This document shows, piece after piece, positions 38,382-48,846 of a DNA stretch of 64,000 bases. The stretch comes from Candidatus Hydrogenedentota bacterium (GTDB taxonomy: Bacteria > Hydrogenedentota > Hydrogenedentia > Hydrogenedentales > CAITNO01). The stretch is taken from positions 1 to 64,000 of the forward strand of contig CAITNO010000068.1 in the NCBI GenBank assembly GCA_903893795.1, written 5' to 3'. The translations under genes and the position numbers were made by a program. The stretch's first letter is position 1; every line of letters begins with the position of its first letter. The notes below the pieces were generated by a model. The model was not told where the DNA came from, did no database searches, and saw nothing but the letters and a program-made list of their open reading frames with translations.

Positions 38382-41300
38382 CTATTCGCTGTCCAGTATT
38401 TCCCGCACTTTTGCCACCAGCTTGCTGGCGGAAAAGGGCTTCTGAATAAAATGAATACCTTCGGCCAGCACCCCCTGGTGTGCGATGACATCGGCCGTGT
38501 AGCCCGACATGAACAGGCGCTTCATGCCGGGATACAGGGACAGGAGGTTCTTGGCCAGGTCGCGCCCGTTCATTTCCGGCATCACCACGTCGGTGATTAG
38601 CAGGGAGATCTCTCCCTGCCGTTCCCTTGCCATACGCAGGGCCTCTCCGGGTGTGTCCGCAGTGAGCACGGAATAGCCCTGCCGTTGGAGCATGGTTCCC
38701 GTGAGTTTCAGGAAAGCCGGCTCATCCTCCACCAGCAGGATGGTTTCCTGCCCCCCCATGTTCGGGCACGGAACCGCATCCACCGCCGTGTGACCGGCCG
38801 GGTCCGCGTGCCGGGGAAGATAAATGCTAAAGGTGGTGCCTTTGCCCACCTCGCTCTGCACCTCTATAAAGCCGTTATTCTGTTTGACGACGCCGTAAAT
38901 GGTCGCCAGACCCAGCCCTGTTCCCTTGCCCAATTCCTTGGTGGTGAAAAAGGGCTCAAACACGCGCTCCAGCGTTTCCTTGTCCATGCCGCAGCCGTTG
39001 TCGCTCACCGTGAGCAGCACATACTCCCCAGGGGCGAGGTCATCATGCTCGGCGCCGCAGCGGGCTTTAACCGTGCAATTCTCCGTCCTTATTGCTATCC
39101 TGCCGAGATCGGTGACGGCGTCCCGGGAATTGACGCACAGGTTCGCCAGCATCTGGTCCACCTGCGAGGGATCAATGCGAATCTTCCACAGATTTGCGCC
39201 CGGTTCCCAACTGAGAGAGATATTCTCGCCAATCAGGCGCTGCATCATCTTGAGCAGACCCAGGACAAGGTCATTCAGATCAAGCACCTGCGGCGCCACG
39301 GTCTGTCTGCGGGCAAAGGCCAGCAGTTGACCCGTCAGATCGGCCGAGCGCTCGGCCGCCTTGCGGATTTCGTCCAGATCGTCATGAAGGGGCTGTGCCG
39401 GGTCCACCTGCAACAGCGCCATGTCGGTAAAGCCCAGAATCACGCCCAGCATGTTGTTGAAATCATGGGCCACGCCGCCCGCCAGCCGTCCGACTGATTC
39501 CAGCTTTTGGGCGTGCTGGAGCTGGGCCTCCAACCGGGCCTTTTCCTCCCCCGCCCGCTTGCGATCCGTGATGTCTCCGAATATGCAGGCAAACTGGTTG
39601 GGTCTGGGCCGGAAGGCCGTCACCTCAAAGTGCTTTTTCAGCACCGCGGCGTAGTTCTCGAAGAAGGCCGGCTCTCCGGTTAGGGCCACCTTGCCGTAAG
39701 TCTCTATCCAGTGCCGTTCCGTGCCGGGCAACAATTCCAGCACGGTCCTCCCCAGAATATCCTCCGCCTTCAACCCGGTCATGCGCTCAAAGGCCGGGTT
39801 TACGGCCAGGTAACGGTAGTCTGCGGGCACGCCTTTTTCATCGCAGATGATCTCGTGAAGCGCGAAGCCGTCCAGCATTTCACGGAACAGGGTCCGATAT
39901 TCCTCCTCCGCCCGCTTGCGGTCGCTGATGTCGCGAACGAAGCCGCAATTGTATTCCCGGCCGCCGAAGGACATGTAGTTCGCGAGAATCTCAACGGGCA
40001 CCACCCTGCCATCCTTGGTCATGTGACGGCTTTCAAAGCACAGAGAACCTGCCCGTTTGAGTGCGTCCCAGTGGGTTCGCCATTTTTCTACGGTGTAATC
40101 CTCCGCAACATCGGAAACAGCCATTCCGGACAATTCGAGCTTGGTGTATCCCAGCAAATGGCAGGCGGCCTCATTGGCGTACTCCACATGTCCGTTTTCG
40201 GTCACGAAGAAAGCCGCATCGGCCATGTGTTCCAGGGCAAACTGGCTGAACTGAAGTGCCTCCTCCGCCCGCTTGCGCTCGGTGATGTCGATCACCGAGA
40301 TCAGGGCGGCAGATCCCCTCTCATATTGGGCGATATTCACCGAAATCTGGGCGTGAAAACACCGGCCCTTGGCCGTGCGCATCATCAGTTCCTGGTCCTT
40401 TATCGTGCCCTCGCGACGCAGCAGGGTCATCATGCGGTCGCGCAACCCGACCTCCCCGTAGAAAGCATCGGTCTCCTTCCCCAAGCTCTGCTGTTTGTCC
40501 ACCTCGAACAGGTCGGCCCCGGGCTGGTTGATATAGAGAATGGTTCCCCGGCCATGGTCCGTCACCACCAGTGGATAGGGCGCCTCATCTAGGAGCCGCC
40601 GATACCGCGCCTCACTCTCCCGCAGCGCGTCCTCGGCCCCCTTGCGGTCCGTGATGTCATTCCCCACGGCGAGCATCTCAACACACCGCCCCTGGTCATC
40701 CAGGATGGGCCGGTTGGTCCAGGCCACCCAGACCCGTGTCCCGTCCTTGCGAATGTTCTCATTGCGATTGTTTACGTACTTTTCGGGTTGGGCGTGAATG
40801 TCGCTGACCATCTGGGCAAGGTTGTTTCCTGCGGAGTCGGTTTGCGGAACAATGGTTCCCACGGCGTTCCGGCCGATGAGTTCATCCCTGGAGTACCCGA
40901 AAAAGCGCAGTCCGAATTCATTGCAGAAGGTTATCACTCCGGAGGCATCCCAGCGCAGGATAATGCTGTTTGCCCATTCCACCAGTTCCCGGTACTTTTT
41001 CTCGCTCTCGCGTGCGGACCTTGCCGCGGCCCGGCTTTCCGTATAGCTTGCGGCCAGCAGCAGGCCAAAGACGGAGAGCACCGCCGCAAACAACTGCGCC
41101 AGCACCAGCCGGTCTGTCAGATCCTTGCCGCCCCAGATAAGGGGGCCCACCGTCACCGCCTTGCTGGTGAGGACAACGGCCGTCAGCGAGACCAGCGCCA
41201 GCGTGGTGCCGCGCAGACCCAGCCGCAAAGCGGGCCAGGGAAGCAGGGCGACCAAGAGGTAGGCCGGCGGCGTATGCAGACTCAGGCCAAAACCGGGATT

Positions 41301-41960
41301 GAAGGATCTCCATGCCACCAGGCACCACAGAAAGAAGAATGCGCAGGCCTCGGCCCGTCGGTCCCTTCCCCCTTCCGCCGCCGCCTCGCGCTTTCCCGCC
41401 CAGGAGACAACGAGGGGGGTGATGAGCAGAATACCAAGGCCGTCTGCGGTGCACCAAGTCTTCCAGAACTGGGAAAGGGTAGCCGTGCCGATAAACCAAG
41501 CTGTCCCCACACCGATTAACGAAGTGGCTGCATTCACGAAGACCGCGCCGCAGAGCAGTGCCACCACTTCACGCACCCGGCCGAATGTGATTTCCTCCCC
41601 GCAGAAGCTGCGGATTAACCAGGCGCACCCCAGCGATTCGGCGATGTTCGCCGTCATGAAACCCATACTTCCCGTGAAGGGGCGTCCCGCCAGGAAATCG
41701 GCCGCATATCCCGCGAGGAACAGGACCGCGGCAATCACCGGCCACAGGCGGCGCGGGCTGAGCAGCAGCGCCGCCAGGCCAATGCCGCCCGCGGGCCACA
41801 CCGCCATGAGAGCCGTCTCAGCGTCGGGAAAGAGGAAAGCTATCTGATGCGCGAGGAAGTAGGCCACGCCAATGCAGGCAACCCAAAGGAAGGGGCGCTG
41901 AGCGATGAACCCACCCGGATGATCCGCTCCCCTGCCACTTTCAAAATCGGTGATTGCCAT
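38382..41960 (-). CDS. hybrid sensor histidine kinase with MASE1 and multiple PAS domains
   Basis: A 1192-residue membrane sensor. An N-terminal MASE1 domain and further helices (about 25-310) are rich in hydrophobic segments. About four PAS domains follow (starting near residues 325, 450, 575 and 700), several ending in the ITERKRAEE type of linker. The HisKA domain has GGVAHDFNNML with phospho-acceptor His832. The HATPase shows NLCVNSRDAV, DNGCGMDKE and GKGTGLGLATIYGVV. The C-terminal receiver domain has ILLVEDEPAF and phospho-acceptor Asp1124 in LLITDVVMPEMNG. The ligand is unknown. A separate response regulator is not adjacent, so it probably relays to an unlinked partner. Stands alone, with GGGAA before the ATG. 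Confidence 0.93.
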   Translation of the reverse strand: MAITDFESGRGADHPGGFIAQRPFLWVACIGVAYFLAHQIAFLFPDAETALMAVWPAGGIGLAALLLSPRRLWPVIAAVLFLAGYAADFLAGRPFTGSMGFMTANIAESLGCAWLIRSFCGEEITFGRVREVVALLCGAVFVNAATSLIGVGTAWFIGTATLSQFWKTWCTADGLGILLITPLVVSWAGKREAAAEGGRDRRAEACAFFFLWCLVAWRSFNPGFGLSLHTPPAYLLVALLPWPALRLGLRGTTLALVSLTAVVLTSKAVTVGPLIWGGKDLTDRLVLAQLFAAVLSVFGLLLAASYTESRAAARSARESEKKYRELVEWANSIILRWDASGVITFCNEFGLRFFGYSRDELIGRNAVGTIVPQTDSAGNNLAQMVSDIHAQPEKYVNNRNENIRKDGTRVWVAWTNRPILDDQGRCVEMLAVGNDITDRKGAEDALRESEARYRRLLDEAPYPLVVTDHGRGTILYINQPGADLFEVDKQQSLGKETDAFYGEVGLRDRMMTLLRREGTIKDQELMMRTAKGRCFHAQISVNIAQYERGSAALISVIDITERKRAEEALQFSQFALEHMADAAFFVTENGHVEYANEAACHLLGYTKLELSGMAVSDVAEDYTVEKWRTHWDALKRAGSLCFESRHMTKDGRVVPVEILANYMSFGGREYNCGFVRDISDRKRAEEEYRTLFREMLDGFALHEIICDEKGVPADYRYLAVNPAFERMTGLKAEDILGRTVLELLPGTERHWIETYGKVALTGEPAFFENYAAVLKKHFEVTAFRPRPNQFACIFGDITDRKRAGEEKARLEAQLQHAQKLESVGRLAGGVAHDFNNMLGVILGFTDMALLQVDPAQPLHDDLDEIRKAAERSADLTGQLLAFARRQTVAPQVLDLNDLVLGLLKMMQRLIGENISLSWEPGANLWKIRIDPSQVDQMLANLCVNSRDAVTDLGRIAIRTENCTVKARCGAEHDDLAPGEYVLLTVSDNGCGMDKETLERVFEPFFTTKELGKGTGLGLATIYGVVKQNNGFIEVQSEVGKGTTFSIYLPRHADPAGHTAVDAVPCPNMGGQETILLVEDEPAFLKLTGTMLQRQGYSVLTADTPGEALRMARERQGEISLLITDVVMPEMNGRDLAKNLLSLYPGMKRLFMSGYTADVIAHQGVLAEGIHFIQKPFSASKLVAKVREILDSE

Positions 41961-42440
41961 GGAGTTCCCTGTTCTTCAATCCTTGTGTCTGGGATGTTGA
42001 ACGGCGAGAAATTGAACCCGCACCAGCACTTTACCATGTCCGTATCCATGCTTCAAAAGAAGAGACGGAGACTATGCAAGCGCCTTCCTTTGGACTTCAG
42101 CGGCAACGCCGCCGCAGTCCATATTGGTTCCACCCCCGTATTGTCGGTGGTTGCCATCACAAGCCCTATCCGTCTTTCTGTCGGTGTGCTCACCACGCCA
42201 GAGGCGCCGGATTGACCCTTCATTTGCCCGGCGGGAATAGCCACTTGTTAAAGTAAATCAGACACTCTGTTGGGGTATTTTAAGCCGAAAATGGCCAATT
42301 CGGCGCAATTTGTCCTGTTCAAGGCGGCACTGAAGTTGATGGGGCGGCCTATGGGTGTCTGCCGCAATTCCAGTGGGCGCTGATTTGGGCAATATGTCAA
42401 CGTAGGTTTATAATGTCTGACCCATGCGCAGGGCGGGACC
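41961..42440. other. 480-bp divergent intergenic region
   Basis: Separates the histidine kinase (minus) from the transporter operon (plus) and must hold both promoters. I see no gene, no clear terminator and no repeat that I can support. A minus-strand frame of 63 codons at 42053-42244 has no ribosome site or domain. Confidence 0.5.
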
Positions 42441-43580
42441 ATGAGTTTCAGCAGATTCATTTGGAAAAATGCTTTTCGCAACAAGCGCAGGACAGGTCTG
42501 ACCATTCTCAGTATCGGCTTTTCGCTGTTTCTACTCATGGCACTGCTGACCTTTCTGGACACGCTGCTCAACCCGGTCATCGAGGACGACTCGGCGCTGC
42601 GGCTGCTGGTGACGCGGTCCACGTCCATCGCGGACATCCTGCCCATTGCCCACCTGGGCAAGATCCGTCGCGTGAAGGGGGTGGAGCATGTGGCGCCGCT
42701 GCAGTGGTTCAACGGGATCTACAAGGACCCGGACTACCAGTTTGCCAATTTCGCGACGGACCCGGCGGAAATCTTCAAAATTTACACCGAACAGCACCTG
42801 AGCACGGAGGCCAAGGCCGCGTTTGTGGCCAACCGCCGGGGCGCGGTGCCGGGCGCAAAGCTTGCCCAGCGTTTTGGCTGGAAGGTGGGCGACAAGATCA
42901 CGCTCATGGGAACGGTGTTTCCCGTGGACCTGGACCTGGAAATCGTGGGCATCTTCACCGCCGACCTCAACGAGAACATGATGTATTTCAATTGGGACTA
43001 TTTTGACGAGGCGCTGGGCAATCCAGGCGTGTCGGGCGCCTATACCGTCAAGGTGACGGACGCCGCCTCGGTGCCCATAGTGTCCGGGGCCATCGACGGC
43101 ATTTTCCGCAATTCCCCAGCGGAGACGAAGACCACCACGGAAAAGGCCTTTGTGCTGGGCTTCATCTCTATGTTGGGAAACATCAAGCTGATCATCGCCT
43201 CCATTGCGGGGGTGGTGGTGTTCACCATGCTGCTGGTGGCGGTGAGCACGATGACCATGACGGTACGGGAGCGCATGCGCGAGGTGGCCGTGCTCAAGGC
43301 GATTGGCTACCCGGGACGGCTGGTGCTCTGGCTGGTCATGGCGGAGGCGCTGTTCATCGCCCTGCTGGGCGCCGCCATCGGCATTGGCTTGGGCGAGTCT
43401 TTGCGGCTCGTCGATTTGGACGGCATCACCCAGGGATTCATCCAAAAGTTTGACCCCGGCCTCTCCACCTATGCCGCCGTGGTCGGCGCGGGCATGGTGA
43501 TTGGGCTGGTCTCGGGGTTCATCCCGGCGCGGCAGGCGGCGCGCATGAGCATCACCGGCGCGATGCGGAGAATGGAATAG
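42441..43580 (+). CDS. ABC transporter permease, FtsX/MacB type
   Basis: A 379-residue permease. One transmembrane helix near the N-terminus (GLTILSIGFSLFLLMALLTFL) is followed by a large periplasmic MacB_PCD domain (about 45-230). The FtsX domain with three helices comes last: ITASIAGVVVFTMLLVAV-like segment, VLKAIGYPGRLVLWLVMAEALFIALLGAAIG, and AAVVGAGMVIGLVSGFIPARQAARMSITGAMR. The VLKAIG and RQAARMSI elements are the cytoplasmic contacts for the ATPase. It is the first gene of a four-gene operon with a second permease 2 bp downstream, a HlyD adaptor and an ATPase. Confidence 0.92.
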   Translation: MSFSRFIWKNAFRNKRRTGLTILSIGFSLFLLMALLTFLDTLLNPVIEDDSALRLLVTRSTSIADILPIAHLGKIRRVKGVEHVAPLQWFNGIYKDPDYQFANFATDPAEIFKIYTEQHLSTEAKAAFVANRRGAVPGAKLAQRFGWKVGDKITLMGTVFPVDLDLEIVGIFTADLNENMMYFNWDYFDEALGNPGVSGAYTVKVTDAASVPIVSGAIDGIFRNSPAETKTTTEKAFVLGFISMLGNIKLIIASIAGVVVFTMLLVAVSTMTMTVRERMREVAVLKAIGYPGRLVLWLVMAEALFIALLGAAIGIGLGESLRLVDLDGITQGFIQKFDPGLSTYAAVVGAGMVIGLVSGFIPARQAARMSITGAMRRME

Positions 43581-43582
43581 CC

Positions 43583-44743
43583 GTGCTCATTCCGCTCAAA
43601 TACAACACACGCTACCTGGTGACGCGCTGGAAAACCACACTTACGACGGCAGTAACCTTTGGGCTCGTGGTGGCGACGTTCATTATCGTCATGTCACTTT
43701 CGGAAGGAATCGAGCAGGCGCTGAACACGACGGGCAACCCGCTGAATGTTATTGTCATGCGGTCCGGAGCCCAGGCAGAGGGACAGAGCGAGGTCAGCCC
43801 GGACCAGTACCAGGTTGTCCGCAATCTTCCGGGCATTGTGCGGGACCTGGAGGGAGAGCCCCTTGCCTCGCCGGAAATACTCTCCCATGTGAACAAGCCG
43901 CGCCTCAATGGGATGACCTCCAACCTGCAGGTCCGCGGCGTCAGCCCGGCCGCATTTCAACTGCGGCCGGCGGTGCAGATTGTCGAGGGCCGCATGATGC
44001 GACCAGGCCTGCGCGAGGCCATTGTGGCGCGGTCGGTGTCGAACCGCTTCCAGGAGTTTCGCCTGGGCGACACGCCGCGGCTGGGCCGCGGCCGGTTCAC
44101 GGTGGTGGGCATTTTCGACGCGCAGGGAACTGCCTATGATTCCGAGATATGGGCGGACTGCAAGGAAGTGATGCAGGAGTTCGACAGAAAAAACTACAGC
44201 ACGGTGGTGGTTCGGGCATCGGACCGGGCCGCGGTCGGACGCATTCAGGACGAGGTGGACAAGGACCGGCGGCTGAAGTTGATGGCGCAGGACGAGGAAC
44301 AGTATTACCTCGAACAGACCAAGACGGCCAAGCCCGTCAAGGCCTTCGCCGTGTTTCTGGCATTCACCATGGCCGTGGGTGCCTGTTTTGCCGGCATGAA
44401 CACGATGTACGCTAATGTGGCGAGCCGGGTGAAGGAGATAGGCACGCTGCGCATTCTTGGGTTTACACCTGTCGCGGTGATGACGAGTTTCCTGATCGAG
44501 TCGGTCTGCCTTGCCCTGCTGGGCGGCGCGTTGGGCTGCGCCCTGTCACTGCCCATCAACGGGCTGGCCACGGGCACGACCAACTTCAATTCCTTCAGCG
44601 AGATCGTCTTTTGCTTTACAATAACGCCAGGACTGATGTTCAAGGGCATGGTGTTCGCCGCCTTCATGGGGCTTGCGGGAGGCCTCCCCCCCGCTTGGTC
44701 GGCTTCCAGGCAACCCGTGCTTGCGGCGCTCCGGCAGGTGTAG
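43583..44743 (+). CDS. ABC transporter permease, FtsX/MacB type
   Basis: A 386-residue second permease, GTG start 2 bp after the first permease's stop. It has the same topology: an N-terminal helix TAVTFGLVVATFIIVMSLS, a periplasmic domain, then VFLAFTMAVGACFAGMNTMYANVASRVKEIGTLRILGF, a middle helix, and a C-terminal helix AAFMGLAGGLPPAWSASRQPVLAALRQ. It probably forms a heterodimer with the preceding gene product. In MacB- and Lol-type systems such pairs drive export or lipoprotein extraction powered by a cytoplasmic LolD-type ATPase. Confidence 0.92.
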   Translation: MLIPLKYNTRYLVTRWKTTLTTAVTFGLVVATFIIVMSLSEGIEQALNTTGNPLNVIVMRSGAQAEGQSEVSPDQYQVVRNLPGIVRDLEGEPLASPEILSHVNKPRLNGMTSNLQVRGVSPAAFQLRPAVQIVEGRMMRPGLREAIVARSVSNRFQEFRLGDTPRLGRGRFTVVGIFDAQGTAYDSEIWADCKEVMQEFDRKNYSTVVVRASDRAAVGRIQDEVDKDRRLKLMAQDEEQYYLEQTKTAKPVKAFAVFLAFTMAVGACFAGMNTMYANVASRVKEIGTLRILGFTPVAVMTSFLIESVCLALLGGALGCALSLPINGLATGTTNFNSFSEIVFCFTITPGLMFKGMVFAAFMGLAGGLPPAWSASRQPVLAALRQV

Positions 44744-44787
44744 GCCCGCCATCGGGCGCATTGGTGAATAAAGAGGGAAAGACAGCG

Positions 44788-46143
44788 ATGACAAACGAAA
44801 ACCTGGACGAACAGCTAGCCAAGCTGCGCATAGACAAAGAGCGCAAACGGACCCGGCGCCGGGGCGGACTCTGGAAATGGATCCTGCTCGCCCTGCTGGC
44901 GGGTGCGGCGGGCTATGGCGTTTATATAAAGGCTAACGCACCCATCCCCGTGCGTACCGCGCCGGTGGAAAAGGAAACGCTGGCCGCGGGCAAGGGCATA
45001 CCGATGGTGACCGCCAGCGGCTACGTGGTGCCCAGGCACAAGATTGAGGTCAGTTCGAAGATCATCGGCCGGGTCAAAGAGATACTTGTAAAGCGGGGCG
45101 ACAAGGTCAAGGAAGGCGATGTGCTCCTTCGGATTGAAGATGAGGAATACCAGGCGCAGGTGCGCTCTGCAGAGGCCACCGCGGGTGCGCTGCGCGCGCG
45201 GGTGGATGAGTTGAAGGCCGGATCGCGGCCCCAGGAAATTGCCGCGGCGCAGGCCAGCGTGGCCTCGGCACAGGCGACATTGCGCAACGCCGAGGAGGAC
45301 TACAAGCGCGCTGTATCACTCACCAAAGACGGGGTCGGGTCGGACCAGGATTTGGACCGCGCCCGGACCGCACGCGATGTGTCCAAGGCGCAGTTGAATT
45401 CGGCGCAGAAGAACGCCGAACTGGTGACGGCGGGGCCAAGGCACGAGGTCATCGATGCGGCCGAGGCGCAGTTGCGCGAGGCCGAGGCCAATCTGGAATA
45501 CGTAAAGACCACATTGGCGAACACGGTACTTGTGGCGCCCATCAGCGGCACCATCCTGGAGAGATTGGCCGAGCAGGGCGAACTGGTAACCAACACCAAC
45601 TTCGGCGGAACCCGCGGCGCCAAGAGTTCCGTGGTGACCATGGCGGACTTGGGCGATCTCCAGGTGGAGGTCGATGTGAACCAGGCTGACATGTCCAAGG
45701 TGAAGGTTGCGCAGAAGACTGAAATCCGGCTCGACTCCAATCCCGACCGCGTCTATTCGGGACTGGTGGATGAAATTTCCCCGCAGGCAGACCGGCAAAA
45801 GGGCACGGTGCAGGCCAAGGTGCGCGTTGTCGACCCGGACGAAGGCGTCCGGACGGAAGTGAACGCGCGGGTGACTTTCCTGGGCGATGCGCCCGATGCG
45901 GCTTCAGGCGCCTCGGGCAAAGCCCGTCTGTGGATTCCCAAAGCGGCGGTCGTGCAGGGCAGTGAGGGAACCACGGTCTACACCATCACCGGGGACCGGG
46001 CGGCCACCACACGGGTCAAAGTAGGGACCGAGGCCGAAAAGGGTGTTGAGGTCGTTGAAGGACTGACCGGCGACGAGACGCTCATAGTCTCCCCCCTGGA
46101 GAAGATTACCGCGGGCGCGCGCGTGGTGGCCGTGCAGAAATGA
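44788..46143 (+). CDS. periplasmic adaptor (HlyD/MacA family)
   Basis: A 451-residue membrane fusion protein. One transmembrane helix (about residues 27-47, [19 protein letters not shown]) is followed by a lipoyl half [23 protein letters not shown], a long alpha-hairpin (Ala/Gln/Glu-rich, about 110-210), and the second lipoyl half [24 protein letters not shown]. Beta-barrel and membrane-proximal domains with [20 protein letters not shown] come last. It links the inner-membrane ABC transporter to an outer-membrane channel, none of which is encoded here. Start ATG 44788 has GAGGG about 9 nt upstream; the longer frame from 44611 is antisense-like overlap with the permease. Confidence 0.92.
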   Translation: MTNENLDEQLAKLRIDKERKRTRRRGGLWKWILLALLAGAAGYGVYIKANAPIPVRTAPVEKETLAAGKGIPMVTASGYVVPRHKIEVSSKIIGRVKEILVKRGDKVKEGDVLLRIEDEEYQAQVRSAEATAGALRARVDELKAGSRPQEIAAAQASVASAQATLRNAEEDYKRAVSLTKDGVGSDQDLDRARTARDVSKAQLNSAQKNAELVTAGPRHEVIDAAEAQLREAEANLEYVKTTLANTVLVAPISGTILERLAEQGELVTNTNFGGTRGAKSSVVTMADLGDLQVEVDVNQADMSKVKVAQKTEIRLDSNPDRVYSGLVDEISPQADRQKGTVQAKVRVVDPDEGVRTEVNARVTFLGDAPDAASGASGKARLWIPKAAVVQGSEGTTVYTITGDRAATTRVKVGTEAEKGVEVVEGLTGDETLIVSPLEKITAGARVVAVQK

Positions 46144-46157
46144 CGCAGGAAAACGCC

Positions 46158-46850
46158 ATGGACAGCGCCGCCAAAGAACCGGTAGTGCAGATTAGGAACC
46201 TCAGCAAGATATTTGCCCATGGGGGCACCGATGTCGTTGCGCTGGACCACATCGACCTCGACGTGGCCCAGGGAGAGTTCCTGTCGCTCATGGGGCCGTC
46301 CGGGTCGGGCAAGTCGACACTGCTGCACATCATTGCCGGAATCGACAATTCCACCGGCGGGGACTGCTGGGTGCTGGGACACAACATCAGCGACATGACC
46401 GAGGACCAGTTGTCGGCGTGGCGCCGCGAAAACATCGGCTTTGTGTTTCAGTCGTTCAATCTGATTCCCGTGCTGACCGCGTTCGAGAATGTTGAAATGC
46501 CGCTGCTGCTGACCAGCCTGAGCAGGCGCGAGCGCGAGGAGCATGTGGAAACCGTGTTGGAGGTGGTGGGGCTGAGCGACCGCATGACCCACTATCCCCG
46601 GCAGCTTTCGGGCGGACAGGAACAGCGCGTGGCCATTGCCCGCGCGCTGGTGGCCGATCCCGACATGATTCTTGCCGACGAGCCCACAGGCGATCTCGAC
46701 GCCAATTCGGCGGAGGAAGTGCTGACAATCCTGCGCAAGCTGAACCGGGACTTCGGCAAGACGGTCATCATGGTCACCCACGACCCCAAGGCATCCACCT
46801 ATGCCACCCTTGTCCGCCACTTGGACAAAGGGAAAATGCTGCCGCTCTGA
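46158..46850 (+). CDS. ABC transporter ATP-binding protein, LolD/MacB type
   Basis: A 230-residue ATPase. Walker [10 protein letters not shown] (46-54), Q-loop FQSFNLIP, signature [15 protein letters not shown] (from residue 150), Walker [12 protein letters not shown] (catalytic Glu175), and H-loop VTHD (His208). This is the typical subfamily sequence for FtsX-type permeases. Start ATG 46158 has AGGA 7 nt upstream; an ATG at 46140 overlaps the adaptor stop (ATGA) but has no ribosome site, so either is possible. Its last 52 bp overlap the end of the convergent gene 46799-48571. Confidence 0.94.
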   Translation: MDSAAKEPVVQIRNLSKIFAHGGTDVVALDHIDLDVAQGEFLSLMGPSGSGKSTLLHIIAGIDNSTGGDCWVLGHNISDMTEDQLSAWRRENIGFVFQSFNLIPVLTAFENVEMPLLLTSLSRREREEHVETVLEVVGLSDRMTHYPRQLSGGQEQRVAIARALVADPDMILADEPTGDLDANSAEEVLTILRKLNRDFGKTVIMVTHDPKASTYATLVRHLDKGKMLPL

Positions 46851-48571
46851 CGGCGGGCAAGGCACAGGGTGCCCAGCCCCAGCATCAGGCTCATTTCCAC
46901 CAACAGGAAAGTTGTGCCCGAAGCGGGCAACCGGTTCTCAGCGACGACGTTTACCATGGCCACGGGCGTCGTAATCGTTCCCTGGACAGGGTCTGTAATG
47001 ATGCACGTGTACCGGCCTGCGTCACCATATCCCACTATCGCCACCATATAGGTGTCCGTGTCCGCGCCGGGGATTGTTTGACCGTCCTTTTGCCAAAGGT
47101 AGGTGACCCCGTCACCGGCCCCGCTCACTTTGACATGCAGTGACAGCGCACCGGCGGTTTCAACCGTCCCGCCCCGGGGCGCTTGGACCAGGGCAAAACC
47201 CTGCGCGCGGAAATAGCCGTAGACGGGTTCAGCCTGTTTTCCCCCGCCGTTTTCCGCCGTCACCCAGGCCCGGTACAGTCCCGGCTCTGTGGGCAGCGAG
47301 AGCGCCCCCGCACCGGTGGGGAAAGGCAGGCTTTGCTCCCCGGCCCACTCTCCCCCATCGGGTTTGTATTCATAGTGAAAGACGCAGGAATCCTTGACGA
47401 TGCCACTCGGTGGAAAATCTGTATGTGTGCGCGTGCTGTAAGAAACATGCAGTCCGGCCAGTTTGGGACCCAGATATGGCACAGCGGCATTCTCGTCGGC
47501 CGACAAGACAATATCCTGATCGGCAAGGCGGATTTCGGCGTGAAAGTCCGCGCTGTCCACCACTTGGTAAAAGAAGCGGAATAACTGGGCGGTGCGCCTG
47601 ACGGCCCAGTACATAAGGTCATTGGCGATGATGGCGCATTTGTCGTCAGAGACTATACTGGTGTCTCCGCCACCAGTACGAAGGGCGTCTGCCGGCCGGT
47701 GCAGCAGGGCCGACGGATAATCGGTGGGAAAAGAACAGGCAGCAAGCCCGCTTCGGGCATACTCCCCGTCCGCATGGTTGCTGTCGTAATCGTCGGTGTA
47801 ATCGGCCGTTTTCTGAAAGGCCTCCAGCAGGCTCGCGGGAATCGTGATGGGGCTGTTCTTGAGGACGTATTGCAGGCCAATGGCGTCATCATAGCGGTAT
47901 TCTTTGAAATGGCTGGCGGCAAAGTCCTGCTCGTACGAATCGTGCAGCGAGGGCAGGTTTGAACCGTGGGGATCATTGTGGGTGTGCGCGGGAACGGTCA
48001 TGTCCTGAATGAGATGTGCCACATGTCCCAGATAATAATAGGCCGTGGTCTTGTCCGACTGGTTCCAGCGCAGCAGCAGGTTGTCGCTCTCGTTGTCCTT
48101 CCAGACATTTTGGGCCTGGGTCAGGTTCGAATCAAAATGGTATATAACGTACAGGCCCGTGTAAATGTCCTTGCCCGAGGCGCAAAAGTGTCTCAACGAG
48201 GGTGAATCAAGGTCAAAGATGGCATTTTCAACCCCCTGCCAAAGGGGTGGTTTGAATCCCTTGTCCGCGTCGCGAGTGCCGTCAATTACGGTGCTTCTCC
48301 GGGTGTCGAAATAGATGCCGTCCACCCCCCAAGTGCCGATGTAATTGTCCAGTTCAGCGCCCGCGATTTGGCTCTCAAAGTAGCGCCAGGCCTCCTGGGT
48401 CAGCCACTGGTGCACCTCCATGCCGGTCTCCACCATGTGCTTTTCGACGGAGGGAAACACCGAAAAGGCTTCCATGCCCTGCGAGGACAACGCCCCGAAA
48501 AGCACGGCCATGCAAAGAACCAGCCTCGTCTGCCTGAGCGGTCGTGTCGAGGTGTTGAGACAGTAGTGCAT
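46799..48571 (-). CDS. secreted phospholipase-C-like protein with Ig-like domain and C-terminal sorting tail
   Basis: A 590-residue exported protein. The signal peptide [19 protein letters not shown] is followed by an all-helical domain with [13 protein letters not shown] and [21 protein letters not shown]. The latter matches the zinc-binding H-x3-H-x3-D ... P-x-H pattern of zinc-dependent phospholipase C / P1-nuclease-like enzymes. C-terminal half: beta-rich segments and an Ig-like domain ([32 protein letters not shown]). The end is [15 protein letters not shown], a hydrophobic stretch, then LARR: an LPxxG-hydrophobic-basic surface-sorting tail. The sixteen or so residues after that tail are encoded antisense to the ABC ATPase gene end. 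Substrate unknown. Confidence 0.72.
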   Translation of the reverse strand: MHYCLNTSTRPLRQTRLVLCMAVLFGALSSQGMEAFSVFPSVEKHMVETGMEVHQWLTQEAWRYFESQIAGAELDNYIGTWGVDGIYFDTRRSTVIDGTRDADKGFKPPLWQGVENAIFDLDSPSLRHFCASGKDIYTGLYVIYHFDSNLTQAQNVWKDNESDNLLLRWNQSDKTTAYYYLGHVAHLIQDMTVPAHTHNDPHGSNLPSLHDSYEQDFAASHFKEYRYDDAIGLQYVLKNSPITIPASLLEAFQKTADYTDDYDSNHADGEYARSGLAACSFPTDYPSALLHRPADALRTGGGDTSIVSDDKCAIIANDLMYWAVRRTAQLFRFFYQVVDSADFHAEIRLADQDIVLSADENAAVPYLGPKLAGLHVSYSTRTHTDFPPSGIVKDSCVFHYEYKPDGGEWAGEQSLPFPTGAGALSLPTEPGLYRAWVTAENGGGKQAEPVYGYFRAQGFALVQAPRGGTVETAGALSLHVKVSGAGDGVTYLWQKDGQTIPGADTDTYMVAIVGYGDAGRYTCIITDPVQGTITTPVAMVNVVAENRLPASGTTFLLVEMSLMLGLGTLCLARRQSGSIFPLSKWRTRVA

Positions 48572-48635
48572 GCGCCGAAACCCTTAACTGAAAGACAGCG
48601 ACAGCATTTGCTTGCTTCATCGATGATTGACAATA

Positions 48636-48664
48636 ATCTTAACATAATGCACAGAACAAGACAA
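48636..48664 (-). promoter_or_regulatory. candidate promoter of the phospholipase-like gene
   Basis: On the minus strand TTGTCT (48664-48659) and TAAGAT (48641-48636) are spaced 17 bp, 65 bp before the ATG at 48571. The surrounding 275-bp divergent gap (48572-48846) is clearly AT-rich. Confidence 0.35.
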
Positions 48665-48846
48665 GATTATTACGTGAAATATCGTACTTAATTGAATTAG
48701 ATATCCGCATATTGTGTCTACCAATTCGGACGAATGTGCTGCTGGGTGGGCCAGATGGCTGGATACGGCGGGTGCTTTCGCGTAAGATCAGGGGGGTAAA
48801 AAGCGAAACCGGTCGCCGTCTCCACGTCGGCCAGGAGGCTTGCAAC

